Shown here: positions 38,254 through 51,352 of the stretch, one piece after another
Numbering within the stretch: position 1 is the stretch's first letter
Layout of the letters: every line of letters starts with the position of its first letter
From: Spongilla lacustris
Taxonomy: Eukaryota; Porifera; Demospongiae; Spongillida; Spongillidae
DNA length: 64,000 bases
Assembly (NCBI GenBank): GCA_949361645.1
Contig: OX442416.1
Location: forward strand, 13,501,540-13,565,539
Reading direction: 5' to 3'
Notes under the pieces: generated by a model
Told to the model about the DNA's origin: nothing
Database searches by the model: none
What the model saw: the letters and a program-made list of their open reading frames with translations, nothing else
Program-made: the position numbers and the translations under genes

Positions 38254-39545
38254 GTTAGCCCCTGGGTGTGGGGCCTGTTAAGTCCACTTGCGGAATGAGG
38301 GCTAATGGTTGATCTGTTAGTGAGGTCATCACATGTTGTTGGTACATGTAGTTCATGGCACCCCTGAAATGGTTGGGGATGCTGATTCCATTTGCAGCCT
38401 GAGGGCTGGCATCTCCCTGGCATTATTGTGGGGGCTACATCCCTGCTGGCAGTGTGGAGGTCTGATGATCTATCTGCGAGAGGGCTGTGTCTCCACTGGC
38501 ATTGTGGACGCTAGCTCCATTGACCAGGTTAGCTGGTGGCTCCCTTGCTAGAATTATTGGGCCTGTTAATTCCACTTGTTGGCTCCATATTTGGAATGTG
38601 AGGCTATTATTAATAATTTAAATTGCAGCATGGGGCTTAATGGTTCCAAAGGTATATAGTGTGCACTTGCAGTAAGGGGGCTTGTGGTTCTGCTGTGTGG
38701 GGATGGCCTCTTTGGCCCCAGGGCTGCTGAGGGAATTTGCAGTGAAGGGCCTAGCCCCATTAGCCCCTGCCTATGTGGGGGTGGGGCTGGTGGCTCTTTT
38801 GGTAATTTAGGGGCTGCTCACTCCCTATCACTAACACAACCACCATCTTCAGTGGTACGACCGCCATCACTACCTTTCTCAATCTCTCCATCCTCGTCCA
38901 ATGTATCTTGAATATCGATCGTCGTATTCGTACAGTTCTAACTCATCCGCCGACTGATTCAGTGAAACTCGACGAGCTCGCGTTCACTCGTGTTATACGT
39001 CACCATATCGTTTATCTACACCGAAAAACAACCGTAAGTCTATACTAACAAGCACTACAATTCAGCCGCCCGTTTGTTTGGTGACCTTATAGGTGTGGTT
39101 ATCACGCCCTATAGGAATAGTTGAATATTCATGCACTCCGGAGAATGGAAACTGTTCCGTGCACATATAAAGGCGCGATTCGAGCGGGAAACGTGTACTT
39201 ACTTTGCACAGCTGTTTCTCCGTAACGGATGGATGAAAATTAACGAACAGAACAAATCAATAGGTATAGGACCTCCCTACCTACAAACCGAATTTGAGGC
39301 GATTTGATTACTCTACCGAAAGTTATGGTGGGTTTGAACCCGGTGGGGTATCGGACGTTGCAATACTGGCACGGAGTAAATGCAAGACCCCAAATTATAT
39401 TTTAGCATACAGTAATGGTGTAGTATGAAGTGCTGAAAATAGGAAGTCAAGAGCTCAAACCGTGTGGAAGATATAGCGCTTTGAATTGGATGTTATATAT
39501 ATGAATTCACAAGCATCAAAATCGCATAGAACGTTCCATATTGTG

Positions 39546-40270
39546 CACATGTGTGCGTGTGTAACTGTTTGTGTATGCGCATGTGCGTGTGTCAGTATGT
39601 GTGTGTGCGACGGAAGTTATGCTGATAGAGCAACAACATATATACGCATGCTATAGTACTGTCAAGTACAGTAGGGGCTTAATCAATCCTTTTATCGCCT
39701 ATCCTTATTAATGATTCACGATCTAAAGATTTCGAATAGACTTTTTAAATGTAACCAACAATTCAACTTGATATCACTGTCAAAATGGGGCCACAGCGCA
39801 GCAGACCCTACCCCGGCCTCTTGCATTTGAATATAATAACCGATTTCTCGCGTAGCGGTGATGTATTCCATCCGCAGCTGCGGGTGTGGGTCTGGGTACG
39901 AGATTAAATCCGCCCCTTGTAGAGGTGGTTTGAAAAATATATCGGTTATATTAGGTGGTGCTATTGAGACGTTTTTGAGTAGCGGGAGCCCCAAACCATA
40001 CCACCAGGGTGTTTTTAGTGCATTCAGATCATCATTTATATGAATTCTGTGCGACCCGATTTTTCGTTCGAACCCCCTGACCCCCCCCCCCCCCCTGGCC
40101 AACGGTCAAGGATGCAATATCGGGTCACGCCTTTTGGCCCGCGCCGATCAAACTACATTCGTTCCCATGCTTAACCATACTTTTTATAGATTACATGTAG
40201 CACCACTTACCGGTGCTTCAAACGTTTTATAATAGCTAGAGAGCCGCCATCTTTTAAACATAAAATGGTT
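39546..40270. other. no gene seen; half MITE and poly-C
   Basis: Contains a half copy (39850-39904) of the TAGTCTCGTACCCAGACCC family and a C run at 40080-40095. The minus-strand frame at 39716-40102 crosses both and is not convincing. Confidence 0.4.
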
Positions 40271-40361
40271 TAGTCTCGGTCCCAGACCCTGATTCCCACA
40301 GCTGCGGATGGATTACATCACCGATGTAATCCATCCGCAGCTATGGGAATCAGAGAGACTA
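40271..40361. mobile_element. short palindromic MITE
   Basis: TAGTCTCGGTCCCAGACCCT at the left and AGAGAGACTA at the right enclose an almost complete hairpin centred on ATCACCGATGTA. It resembles the termini of the larger MITE at 53807-54168. Confidence 0.75.
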
Positions 40362-40489
40362 AATTAACTTATACGCTTATACATATGCTAGTAAAATTGC
40401 GCTTTACACTAGCCTCGCAATAACTTTGCAACGATTCATATATATGTTGTACTAACCATGCATGGGCGCCCCCAGCTTTTCCGGAAAGG

Positions 40490-40670
40490 GCAAGGGGTGC
40501 GCCATTTGACAGCCGTGAATACATTGTCCGCTTTCGGCCGATTTAACGAGCGGGGAGTGGGGGGGGGGGGGGGGGGGGGGAGGTGCTGTCTGCTTTTAGC
40601 CGATTTAACGAGCGGTATGCTGTCCGCTTTCGGCCGATTCAATCAGTGAGGTGTCCGCCCTCTCGGCCGA
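40490..40670 (+). repeat. CTGTCCGCTTTCGGCCGATT tandem units with poly-G
   Basis: Three to four diverged units of about 30-35 bp are interrupted by a G run at about 40559-40580. The ACGAGCGGGG...GTGCTGTCCGC phrase also occurs in the hAT MITE at 22100-22140, which ties the two sequences. Confidence 0.7.
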
Positions 40671-40682
40671 TCCAGTCATATT

Positions 40683-40935
40683 ATCAGTGGGCGGAGGGTA
40701 TATGCATATTTACAACCATCTTACAGATCAGCTCAGTTTGATTGAAATAGGGAATGAATTTATAAAAGTTCCATGCAGTCGCTGTGAAGCTAATTTTGGA
40801 ACATTTCATGTGCATTATTCATTGACTTTGATCGCATTCCAAATGATTCAAGCCTACTTTGAAAGTGATCAAATTTCATATAGCTGCATGTTGAACACAA
40901 CAGTTGCACAAATTGCAAAGCTTCTCGATGCATGG
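40683..40935 (+). repeat. dispersed repeat R1, diverged copy
   Basis: CATATTTACAACCATCTTA, GATCAGCTCAGTTTGATTGA and GCACAAATTGCAAAGCTTCT match the R1 copies at 47095 and 61045. The 104-codon open frame here is an accident of this copy, since other copies are closed. Confidence 0.7.
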
Positions 40936-43320
40936 GGGAGCTTACCGCGCACGGTGTTAATGTGAATGGTGCTAATTGGGTGAGTCATGTGATCAGATCA
41001 TGTGTACATGTAGATGTAAGTGTGAAGTGGGATGTGTGGATAGTGGAATGTGGGATTGTTAGCCCCGTTGTCAGGCCTGGGAGAGGGCCTCATGTTCATT
41101 GGCAAGGCATGTGCTACATTGTATAACCATTACCATTACAAATGTGGTAATTATACTTATGTTGTAAAACCTTTCCATATTGCTGTTGCTCAGAGGATGG
41201 TCCCCTGCTGCTCAGAGGAACGTCCCCTGCTGCTCAGAGGCCTTGGAACAATGTCATCCTTTAATTTATGATATTCGGCAGCTTCAATGAGGCTTCGAGT
41301 TAAATAGCTCTTATATGCACCCACTTCATCCTTCATTAATGGTTAATGATCAGGAGAGCTCACTCATAATAGTGGCCTATGACAAAGATATTGTTTGATA
41401 TACACAATTAATATAATGGACAGTTAAACTACTGCGTGTGAGGGTTGAGATCATCTACATCCAATAGTTGTCCATCAATGGAGCCCACCATCTAATATGC
41501 ATGCAGTCTGCTGGCCCATCTACTCCTCCAATATCCTCCTCACATTTGTCTGTTGTGTAATAGTTGCACACTTGTATGTAATGCTTTTAAAAAAATCCTG
41601 ACGCTGATTTAAATGAGGTACACGCCCACTGTCCATGGCGGAGGTGTGTGACCTGTGGTAAGTCAGTTCTGTTGTTAGAGCATGTGTGTTGTCTGTGTGC
41701 TGTGATGGCAGAGATGTGTGGTACTGTCACGTAACAATTGGTCCCCCCAAAAGCAGTCCCCTCGGACCAAATATTTCAGAAATATATGGTCCGGGGGGAC
41801 TAATATTTTCTGAAAAAATCGGTCCCCCTTTGAAACATTTGGTCCCCCTTTTCCAGCTGAAATAAATGGTCCCCCCTTCAAAAATTTGGCATAGAAGAAC
41901 ATTTGCCTAATTGACCTCCCTCTTCAGATGCTCAATCTGAACAGCATGTTTTGGTAGATTGTACCTTAATTGATTCAAAGCCACATGTCACATGTTACAT
42001 ACTTATATACACATGCAGGAAAATGAATGTGGTATAAATATAACTCCCACATGTCCTAGTTGATTTCATTTGCCTCTCTGTGACTTTCACATCCCTTATG
42101 GTACCACTGCACAAATAAGATTTCCACTGTATGGTGTCTTTGTAATGTCCCTGCAGTTGCAATAAACTTTAACTGTTTTTTGTACTATTGCTACTATACA
42201 ATGTGCACAGAAATTATTAATTCCATATCTGATATTATTAATATGTGAAACCATGCAGTGTTGCCTCTTTGTATTACGCTATTGCAGATTTACTTAAACA
42301 GCTGGAGGGGAACCCAAATTTTCGTGACAGAGGCAGATCTAGAAGTATGTAGTGAAGTGTATGATTGGTGTGTGAGGGCATGTGTGCTCATGTGCAATGA
42401 ACCGTGGGAGGAGGAAGTGACATTGTATGAAGTAATAAATATACCAGGTGATGTGTTGGCCTGGGGATGAGAGTGTAGGGCTGTTCATCCCTCTTCACAA
42501 GCATTTAGGATATGGTGGGTGGAGATTTCCCACCCACCCACACCATGATCATGTGCCCTTGACACTTCTGGGGATGATGTCAACATACAGCCCGAATGGT
42601 TCTGCATGCACTGTAAGCTGGGGCATCTCAAGCACTTTATGAAAACATATGACATCATGGTGCACAGGTACATGTACATATACATGTAAGTGCGCGCACG
42701 TGCATCAGAAGGTCAACAGTACTGTTGGGACATGTTCATGTAGTTGTCCCCTACTGCTATCTATGAGTGAAGGTGTGCAGTGGTTTGCAAACGGCGCTTA
42801 ACAAAAGTTGCACGTTCCTCTTCCTCACCTGCACACACATGCCCACAACAGGGAAATGCGGAGTGCATAGGAAACAGTTAAAACTGACCAACCCGCAAAA
42901 AGGCCATTGTGGAATTTAGAATTTCAAATTCCAGTTACTGGAATTGAAATTCTCGCAAATGGCCTTTTCATCGCCAGCTTGCAACCTTCTTGCTTATAGG
43001 ACATCCTTAACTCTGCCTTGTCTCAAGCTGCTTATAAATGAATGAAAAATGATTTTTAATTGTGTAAAACGATTGTGTAACCAACTGCAGTGCTTAATTG
43101 TATTGTATCCATAAAGAACTTGAATGAACTTGTCTCCTCTATAATGATGCCTTCATCTTGATGTTACCAAAGATCTCCTCTGTCTGACAAAATTGAAGAT
43201 CATCATTTAAGAGAGTTAAGTTACTTGACAACGTATCCTTGCCACTATGTCATCACCATATACACATGCAGCTGCTAGGCAGCCAGCTATTCTGTCCCTC
43301 CGGCTTGACCTCCGATCATC

Positions 43321-43623
43321 TTGAACTGGCTAAGTTTCAGGCTACATGCTGGTTGCATGAGCATTGCTAGCTGTTACTGGCAATCCTCTTTGCCCTATTT
43401 GCCCATCCCATACCTTGCATTGGACATTTTGGGCCACCATGTCTTAACATGCAAGCAGGGGATGTCCTCTTATAATCCTGCCAACAGGCTTGTCTGGGTT
43501 CTTAAGTTGAAGTGGGAAGTGGTTCGGCGTATGAAAGACATTGTAATGGCTAGCAGACATATCTCGCATTGCTATTTGGGTAAACCAACAGCCTTTGATC
43601 TGTCTGTCATGTCTATGCTATAA
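43321..43623 (+). pseudogene. retrotransposon-like relic, A2 copy
   Basis: Contains LALDILGHHVLTCKQG in a frame matching the minus-strand relic at 8920-9156, with several substitutions. It has no catalytic core. Confidence 0.4.
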
Positions 43624-44811
43624 ATTGAAATACTTTAATGGAAACCAGTGTGATGAGTGGATCTGCAGCTCTGGCAGCCAAGGTGAGCAGGCACACCAAA
43701 TGCATGGGTAATGGGGTGCAGAAGCTTTGTCACGCCTTACAACTAGCCACTAGGGAAAAACTGCTCTAAGTCTCATGCCACCTGTCAATTGTATAGCATG
43801 GGCTTAGCATTTGATGCAACTAATGTGCACTCCCGTCACGATCAGGATCAATTGTAGAAGATCCTTAGAACTTCACTGATTAACTTTTTATTAATACTAG
43901 CCCTTTTGTATCCCTACCAGTTTTATACTTACATATATAATAATAATGATTTTGTGCACATATCTATATTACACACTGAGAACGTAGTAACCTGGGGTAT
44001 CCATATATGTATTTGACTATAGGTATAAAAATGCATCAGAGCTGAACGATAGAAGTGACCTTCCTGTGGCCCTATACGTCAAGAAATCACTTGTACACTA
44101 ATTAATGCAGTTTCACACTTTGCAGAGCTCATACACGTACATTTATAGGACTAACAGGAAACCTCAATTTAATCAGAGCTTCATGCAGTTTGTCTACAGT
44201 ATTGGCTTGCAGATTGAACCACCTGCCAATGTCACTAATATGAGTTATTTACTCCAAATAGCATGCATGCTATAATTGTACATTTATCATTATAATATAT
44301 TATATATATAGACCCATGCACTTGTACCAAATAGGGTGTGGTTTAGAAAACTAAACTATTAGTGCCACACACTTGCTCAAAAATAAGTGTACATGTGTTT
44401 ATCTGCATGTGAACACATGCATGGTTACATCTATCCCTTCCCCTTTTAATGATATCGATCTGTGGTGCAATAATCAAGATATCAGCTGCAGCCAGCATGG
44501 TCTCACAAGGTACATTGTATGAGGCCAGTGGGTATACAACACATTTGGATGAGATATAGCTTTACTGAATTTTGATCTGGTATGAACCCATACCAAATAT
44601 GCAATTTGATACCAATTAACATCAGCCAGTGCTGAGACGGTGTTTTTACTCGTGCACGCGTATCGGCGTATGTATATATATATATGAAATAAATTCCACT
44701 ATATACATAATATAAACAGCAGAAGGTATAGCAGACAGATACTTTTATTGCAGTTCTACTGATGCATAGAAAACGATTCCATTATGGCGAAGGGCACGCG
44801 CATGTGAAACC

Positions 44812-46126
44812 TCAAAATGCTGTAATCCCGTGCACGGCACTCATCCCGAGCACCAAGAGTGTTGCTATAGACAACAAAGTGGAATGCCCGCGCCATGACA
44901 TTCGATCGTCTGCTAAAATTTAACTTGACTTACAGGAGAGGATCAAAACATTTGACATCGAGATCGCTGTAAATAGAATGATTCATATATATATACATTT
45001 GATCATGAGCTGCATACATGCAGGAATTTACAGAGATATACTTACAACTTGCAGAGCCACCGCCGGCTCCGGTGCTGGCTATTGTATACAATAACGTGAC
45101 ATGCATGTAAGACACAGGGAAATCAATACACACTTCTATCAGGCTTACCCTGAGATGTAGGGGCTTTAATAAGACAATATAAATAAGATTAATACGAACA
45201 CTCAGCAACTTGCGGCTTACCGGCCAGCTCAGCAATAGGAGGACTGGTGAGAGTGGCGTAATAGGTGTTCACATTATTGCTATTCTGTACCACAACTGCA
45301 TAGCTAAAAATAGCACACGTAACTGCATGTATATGTATATGTGCGCACAAACTTGTACCACCATCACAATAATTATATACGGTGTTACTATGCACTCATG
45401 AAGTCATGATCAGTAGGCTGACCATTTGAAAAATCATGGGCTGATTCTATGATACATCAAAACCCATGCTTGCATGTGCGAGTGCATTAGTATAGACTAG
45501 AGATAATAGGTATATGTGCATGTACATTTGTGGAAACTATACCTAAATGTTACGTTTCCGGTTCCTTGCGGAGGAGCAGTCCAGCTCAACTGTACGTTAT
45601 TCTTCAGAGTACTGTCAACGTGGGTCACAGCGCTGTTCTATATACATGAGAATATGGATGCTTGATTCTTTAACCTCGCGCGGATGTTAATTATTAAAAT
45701 TTTAAGCTCTTACCGCTGAGCAGGCCGTTTGCACCTGTGATCCCGATGAGAACATCCCTACGGGGTTCGAACCGGTGTTCCTTCCCTGCACCAACAGACC
45801 TCTGTATTGCTGCGTTCCGGTCAGGACCACTTTGGGGACAGCGCGGAAAAAATGTCGATGTGACATATCAGTTGCTATAGTACTAATTACAATTTACATG
45901 CGCTATACACGTACATGAGTAGGTCGTTCCCGGGATGTAGCCTCCCGCTGCTGTCAGCTGTGTGATGTTGAGTAAGAAAGGACTGCTTGCGAGTGATAGC
46001 GAAGAGCCGCCGTGGCCAAATTGGGGAGAAATGCCCGCGCAAGCTGTAGACGGGGCGCCAGTACTCATTGCTAGCTTGGGCGTCGTTGAGAAACAAAACC
46101 AAAAGAGCTGCTATTCCGATCATCAT
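44812..46126 (-). CDS. secreted single-Reeler-domain protein, copy 2 (frameshift after signal peptide)
   Basis: Exons on the minus strand: 46126-45915, 45829-45714, 45637-45543, 45303-45221, 45078-45046 and 44912-44812. Borders match copy 1. The Reeler core (CAGISPQFGHGG and the later strands) is conserved. Exon 3 has one extra codon, and the linker exon encodes only one ASTG unit. Here the last exon reads through in frame to the hydrophobic tail (STLLSIATLLVLGMSAVHG) and TGA. Four extra bases (TAGC) after the codons for NDAQA shift exon 1, so the signal peptide is out of frame with the domain. A shorter start at the MSTGAP methionine would keep the domain but lose secretion. Intron 1 is 85 nt and lacks the MITE. 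Confidence 0.75.
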
Positions 46127-46249
46127 CTTGAATGTCGGTCAATCCGAAGTATAAAAAAACAGATCCATATATTTATATGTGGTCTCGTTGCATGATGTAA
46201 TGTAATAACATCCGGAGTACATTCTTCGCGCGTTTGCATGGCTATGGTG

Positions 46250-47337
46250 CAGTGGCGTAGGAACTGTAGTGGCCGTAGCGGCCATGGCCGCTACACTTTT
46301 CTGTGGATCCTTTTTTTTTTTTTTTTTTATGATTGCCATTTTAATAGTAACAGCTCATGTTACTGACTATGCATACGTGTGTATCTCGAGGGTCCGGGGT
46401 AAATTTATATGCATGTAAGAGCATACATTTTTGCGATCGAACAGGAACTATAGCTATAACGCTAGCTTTGGTTGATATCAGTTGAAAAGTTGCGCGCTAG
46501 CAAATCGATAGCTCGGACCGCCTTTTGCAGCTGCCATGCTCTCAAACTGCGGAAGGTTACTTTGGTACCATTCACTTGAGAAATACATCAATTACCAAGC
46601 GCAGGTATACAATGAATTTATCATAACCAATTGTACTTGTGATTTAAATTAACTTTCATTAAAGGCTTTCTACGGCAACAAGAAACCCATGCAGCGGCAA
46701 TGTTTACTACTGCATTGCTTAGCATGATAGTAACTAATTATAAGAACACATTCATTACCTCTGCGTGGGGGCTGCTATCTTCCTGTTGTTGTAGGAATAA
46801 AGCCTTTAAAGGAAGTTCATTAAATCACGATTGGTTATGAATACTTTTTACTGCACATGTAAACAGCGGGGCTATACGCTTTACAATAAGTGAATTGATG
46901 CAATTCTGTTGGAATTCTCCCAATTAATCTACGGCATGCAGCTGTTAAAATCGAGATCTGTTATTTACTATGCATGCTCTCGGCACAAAATGGTGCCCTC
47001 CGAGTTATACAGCTGCTCAGCTACCAAAAATACAGCATCAGAAAGCGTCGAGCTTACCTGCCACTAATCCTCACTAACTACGATGTTTCTGCATATTAAC
47101 AACCATCTTATACAGATCAGCTCAGTTTGATTGAAATAGTCGCAGAGAAGCAATCATTTCTGTCAACCCATATTATAGCACTTTGATCACATAATTGCAT
47201 TCTTTTCATAAAAGATTCAATTCTACAGTGTATAGCTGTTCATGAAAAGTGTTCAAATTTCGTATGGCTTTTGAACATAAAAGTTGCATAAATTGCAAAG
47301 CTTCTGGGGCGGACCCCGTTCCCGCGGGAGGGGGCAC

Positions 47338-47369
<32 letters not shown>

Positions 47370-47442
47370 TGTGTCCCTCGCATTTCTATTACGTTACCTA
47401 ATTTATAGCCGTTACACTTTATAAGGCCTTCCTACGCCTCTG
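46250..47442. mobile_element. hAT-like element, about 1.2 kb
   Basis: CAGTGGCGTAGGAA at the left and TTCCTACGCCTCTG at the right are imperfect inverted ends of hAT type. Inside are poly-T (46311-46328), a full R1 copy (about 47085-47340) and a 29-bp C run (47341-47369). No clear 8-bp duplication was found at the flanks. Confidence 0.65.
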
Positions 47443-47479
47443 TGGTGTGCGTATATTCTCGCGTGTGTTGGCTTAGTAA

Positions 47480-47761
47480 TCAGTGGCGGCGGAACCGGTC
47501 AGGCCGACCAGGCCATGGCCTGACCAATCTTGGACAAGAGCTCATTAAATATTCATATATATGATCATTAATTGTTTATAAACCGTAATTCGAGTATACG
47601 TATGCGTAAGCGTATGCGGGCGATGGTATAACAGCTAGTGTAACATATTCACTACGTATACGTAATGGAGGTGTCCTATTGTGTTCGGTAAATAGTATGG
47701 CAGGCTCTTGGAGCATCGCCGCTACGAGGCGTGCGATGTACCCTCACTACCAACAGCCTGT
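47480..47761 (+). mobile_element. possible hAT terminus with a short exon-like frame
   Basis: CAGTGGCGGCGGAACCGG begins like a hAT end. ATG at 47697 opens MAGSWSIAATRRAMYPHYQQ up to a GTAAGT donor at 47762. No matching right end was found. Element TE3 begins 75 bp further on and may interrupt it. Confidence 0.3.
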
Positions 47762-48089
47762 GTAAGTGCAAGTACGTGAAACAAAATTAGTAATTAATAC
47801 CTGCAAATTTTACTAGCTTGGAGTTAGCAGCCAACACTGTGTAAAAAGGGTTGTTATACAGTACTGTATAACGCGTGTATTCGTGTGTTATGCACACGTT
47901 ATACACGTGTTATCCGCATGTGTATAACTTTGCGTATGGATACTCTATACACAGTTGCGTATAACAACTATAGTATAACACTGTGTATAACTTCTGTATA
48001 ACATTTTGTATAACAATGTATAACAATATGTATAACAATAGCAAATGGAGTAAAACACAGCGTATAACATAATTATGAATTTTTAATTA

Positions 48090-48653
48090 GTCGCTCGTTT
48101 CCAGGCCTCTTCTATTAATATTATGATATAAGCAAGTACATAAGTACATGGAACAACAAAAAAAAAAAAAAACAACAGAGAACGAGTTCAACGGTGAAGC
48201 ATCCATGCAGGTGGAAAGGCCATCAGGAAAGTTCCGAGCGCGGTGGGCCCAATCGTCTCTCCTTCCGTGGCGCCTAGCTGAGTCCAAAAACGCGTTTAGT
48301 TCCTCTGATCTCCTCTTATCATCGTCCCATTGTCCAGTTCTTCCTCTTCCGACACGTTAAGTACATCCCTTTCTTGCATGATCTGTTACTTGTTCGGATC
48401 GCCGCTCCCATGGCTATAGTGTATATAATCAATAGACAACATTTTTAAATTCAAGCGCTTACCTAGTTGTGCTCGGATTGGATGCCCTTCTTTTGAATCG
48501 GCTTCAGTAAGAATGCGTTTCAGAGTTAGGTTGTAGTTCGCTATGCCAACTACATTCGCAAAAATGAAAGGACTCACACCTTTAACCGACAACAAGTATA
48601 CCTTCAACCTCTTCTTCGCTGATATCCGAGACATCACTTTAGCATTATGGACG
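48090..48653 (-). CDS. weak minus-strand exons inside TE3
   Basis: A frame over 48653-48463 reads SRISAKKRLKVYLLSVKG and GIANYNLTLKRILTEADSKE, ending at a good GTAAGC donor. A second frame at about 48330-48110 reads RRSEELNAFLDSARRHGRRD and DDWAHRARNFPDGL, then runs into a T-rich tract. A possible first exon, MDSPLQ with a GTAAGC donor, lies at 53173-53155. These could belong to one gene carried by TE3 on the minus strand. No family is recognised, and joining them is conjecture. Confidence 0.3.
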
Positions 48654-49254
48654 CTTGAGGTTTTGAGAACAAAGAATTCCCGTTACCAATACAAAGCCAC
48701 ACTGCTTACGCTTCTTGAGACTTCAGCTGATTCAAAAAAGAAGCTGATATAAAGTTACTGTACCTGCGCAGAAAGTGATGTCCTACTCTCTTGAGTTGGT
48801 GTTACAGAGACAGTTTTGGTCGCAACCTCGCTTACTGATAGTTGTACACATCCGCTACTGAAAATGATTTTCCTGCTGGAGTAGTGCAAACAGCATCGCC
48901 ATGCTGCCTAGGACCCAAGGTTCGGCGCGGTCTTCTTCGTCATCATGGTACTAGTACATAGACTGATAGGTTCTACTGTGACATGAATTGATCGTTGCTC
49001 AGGAACCTGATCGAGGAGAAACTTGGGAATTTGCCACTAGTCCCTCAATTTACTTGATAACCCACCTAAGATACTTCTTCTGGCTGATAGGAACGTACGG
49101 TTAGTTCCAGTATTAGATTTCCCGACGATGACGCCATACACGCATATCATGTGGCTTTGAAGAGTCTACGCATGCGCGTTACATTCATTTGAAATGGAAG
49201 CCTCGTACGCGCTGTATTTGTTCTGTTCAAAGTGGGGTTTCAAAAGCAAAATCA

Positions 49255-49880
49255 ACATATTTGATGCACACAAGAATACCGGATCTGGCCACGAAAGTAA
49301 TTCTATTTGATGCACACCAGCGACCATGACTCTTTTAAATGCACACCAGGGACTGCCACTTTATTTGATGCAAAAAAATCCAATTCAATACAAACCTGGG
49401 TCCGGCCGCTATCTTGATTCTATTTGAAGCACACTAGGTGTGGTCGCTAACATGATTCTATCTAATGCCCACCAGGGACTGCCACTAGCATGACTTGATT
49501 TGTAGTTTTAGCTATAGTCATGCTAGCGGCAATCCAGTCACTGTAGAGGTGTGCATCAGATAGAATCATATTAGCGGCCAGACCCGGTGTGCAGCAAATA
49601 AAGTCATGCTATTGGAATTGGCCAGTCCCTGGTGTGCAGCTGCTAGGTTTGTGGTATCGTCCAGCTGACCCTGGTGAGCATCAAATAGAAACATGTTAGT
49701 GACCTGACCTGGCCGGTGTGCATCAAATAGAATCTTATTCACTTTAATGTAATAGTCTTGGTAGTGACCAGGATATCCTGATTTAATTGATGCAGATTCA
49801 ATCTGATGAGCCGCTATCCTGATGCACAAAACTCTAGAAGATGCACACCAGGGACTGGTGATAGCATGATGTGTACTGTG
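49255..49880. repeat. inverted clusters of a TGATGCACACCAGG phrase
   Basis: About six units of ATTTGATGCACACCAGG...GCCACTAGCATGATT type run forward from 49260 to 49500. A similar set runs in reverse (GGTGTGCATCAAATAGAATC) from 49545 to 49850, with a hinge near 49515. Units are irregular in length and sequence. Confidence 0.75.
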
Positions 49881-50763
49881 TCATTGCTAAAAGTACTCAC
49901 AAACTTGCTTTTTTACAATGCTCATGTGGCCACACCCCTTTATGTAAGTCATCTATTAACATGACATGTACATGTACATGGATGGAAAAGTTCAGTTACA
50001 ACCAGTGCAGATTGAATAATACACAACATGTACATGTACATACATGTACAGATGTAACAATACACCAAATATAAGTTCACATCAAATCTCCCAGTTTCCA
50101 TCAATGTAAAGCTCGATCCTATCAGGATAAAAATATATTAAGACATCACATCATGATCATGCAAACATACCACATATACAATTTGCTGAAGACTAGTGAG
50201 AAGGATAGATTCTTTGGGCACACAGCCACTTGATGGCAGTAATACTATAGTGCCACCTCCATGGAAGCTGCCAGGCCTCTAGCTAAACCCTCTGCCATAT
50301 TTTCTTTCTGAATGCTCCAAAATTACAATGTACATTGGCCCCGGGGTTTCAAACTAATAACCACATTCTGAGCATCTTCAAGCTTCATTCTTCTGCCTGG
50401 TCCTACTCGCACAGAAATAAGCACACACAGACAAAGGTAAACATATGCAGATGCACATGCAGATACTGTACAGTGTGTACAAAATGCTGTAGCTGCATGC
50501 ACAAATGCATAGATACACGACACTAAAATGTATGCACGTGCATACCACATAAAAATACACCTGTAATACATGTGCACACACATGCACAAAAAGCACAAAC
50601 ATATATGTACAGCGACATACATGTACCACAAACCAGAAGAGCTATGGTTGGCCAGCTTGATCACACTGACCTAACATACAATTGTACCTACTTCCACTGC
50701 CCGCAAGGATTCATACTACTATTCCACACCAATGGACACACAAACGAACCTGGTTACAATGTG

Positions 50764-50849
<86 letters not shown>
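50764..50849. repeat. (TG)n microsatellite
   Basis: A pure TG run of about 85 bp. The sequence 49880-50760 around it shows only AC-rich low-complexity DNA and no supported gene. Confidence 0.95.
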
Positions 50850-50852
<3 letters not shown>

Positions 50853-51186
50853 GCCATACAGGTGTTTGTGTCTTTTTTAGAAGGACCTAATGTATGTGTG
50901 TATATATATGTCATGCACTTGGGGAGGATGGCCCATCATTGTCAAGACCCTAGCTCATAGACAAACGTTCAGAAGCTGACAACATTAGCGTAGTACATGT
51001 TGCTTTGATTATTTGACATCATGGATGTGTTTAACTAGAGGCAATGCTCACACACACTCACATAAAAACATAGTGCATAACAGAAATAAATAAGAACTTT
51101 GCACAATCATAATGTTCTTGCCAATATCCTCTCAATACAACCACTACAAGTGCTATACAGCTATAGGCACCAAAACATATTACCCA

Positions 51187-51352
51187 GGCAGTAAAGAGGC
51201 TGGGGTCTAACTGGCAGTAAAGAGGCTGGGGTCTAACTGGCAGTAAAGAGGCTGGGGTCTAACTGGCAGTAAAGAGGCTGGGGTCTAACTGGCTGTAAAG
51301 AGGCTGGGGTCTAACTGGCAGTAAAGAGGCTGGGGTCTAACTGGCAGTAAAA
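51187..51352 (+). repeat. 26-bp tandem repeat, about seven copies
   Basis: Units of GCAGTAAAGAGGCTGGGGTC TAACTG are almost identical. One unit has CTGTAAAG. Confidence 0.95.

Larger units (their letters stand above)
29603..39545. repeat. 10-kb imperfect palindrome C (left arm 29603-34540, right arm 34985-39545)
   Basis: The outermost bases ATATGGAACATTCTATGCAA (29602) are mirrored by TTGCACAATATGGAACG in reverse near 39540, and the match continues inward with indels through a promoter-like region, an acidic ORF and repeat-rich DNA. The left arm is itself a direct duplication of a ~2.1-kb unit (about 30235-32437 and 32438-34540). The right arm has one unit plus a 1.2-kb hAT insertion. The units consist of irregular 40-50-bp phrases around CCAGCCCTCACACTGCAAGT and GCCAGTGGAG, with poly-C runs. 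The centre, about 34545-34980, is unique. Confidence 0.85.
41745..46200 (-). repeat. segment A2: inverted, diverged copy of A1
   Basis: It corresponds to 11830-5200 in reverse, shortened by missing tandem duplications, MITE and VNTR units. At the 41.75-kb end the GGGGGACCA-rich sequence continues past the point where B1 interrupts it in A1, so A2 shows a site without the B block. Confidence 0.85.

Noticed and set aside
40651..40965. A 104-residue protein
   Set aside because: The sequence is a copy of repeat R1; other copies have stops and frameshifts in the same stretch.
49255..49880. CRISPR-like array
   Set aside because: Units are irregular, change orientation, have no uniform spacers, and the DNA is eukaryotic.
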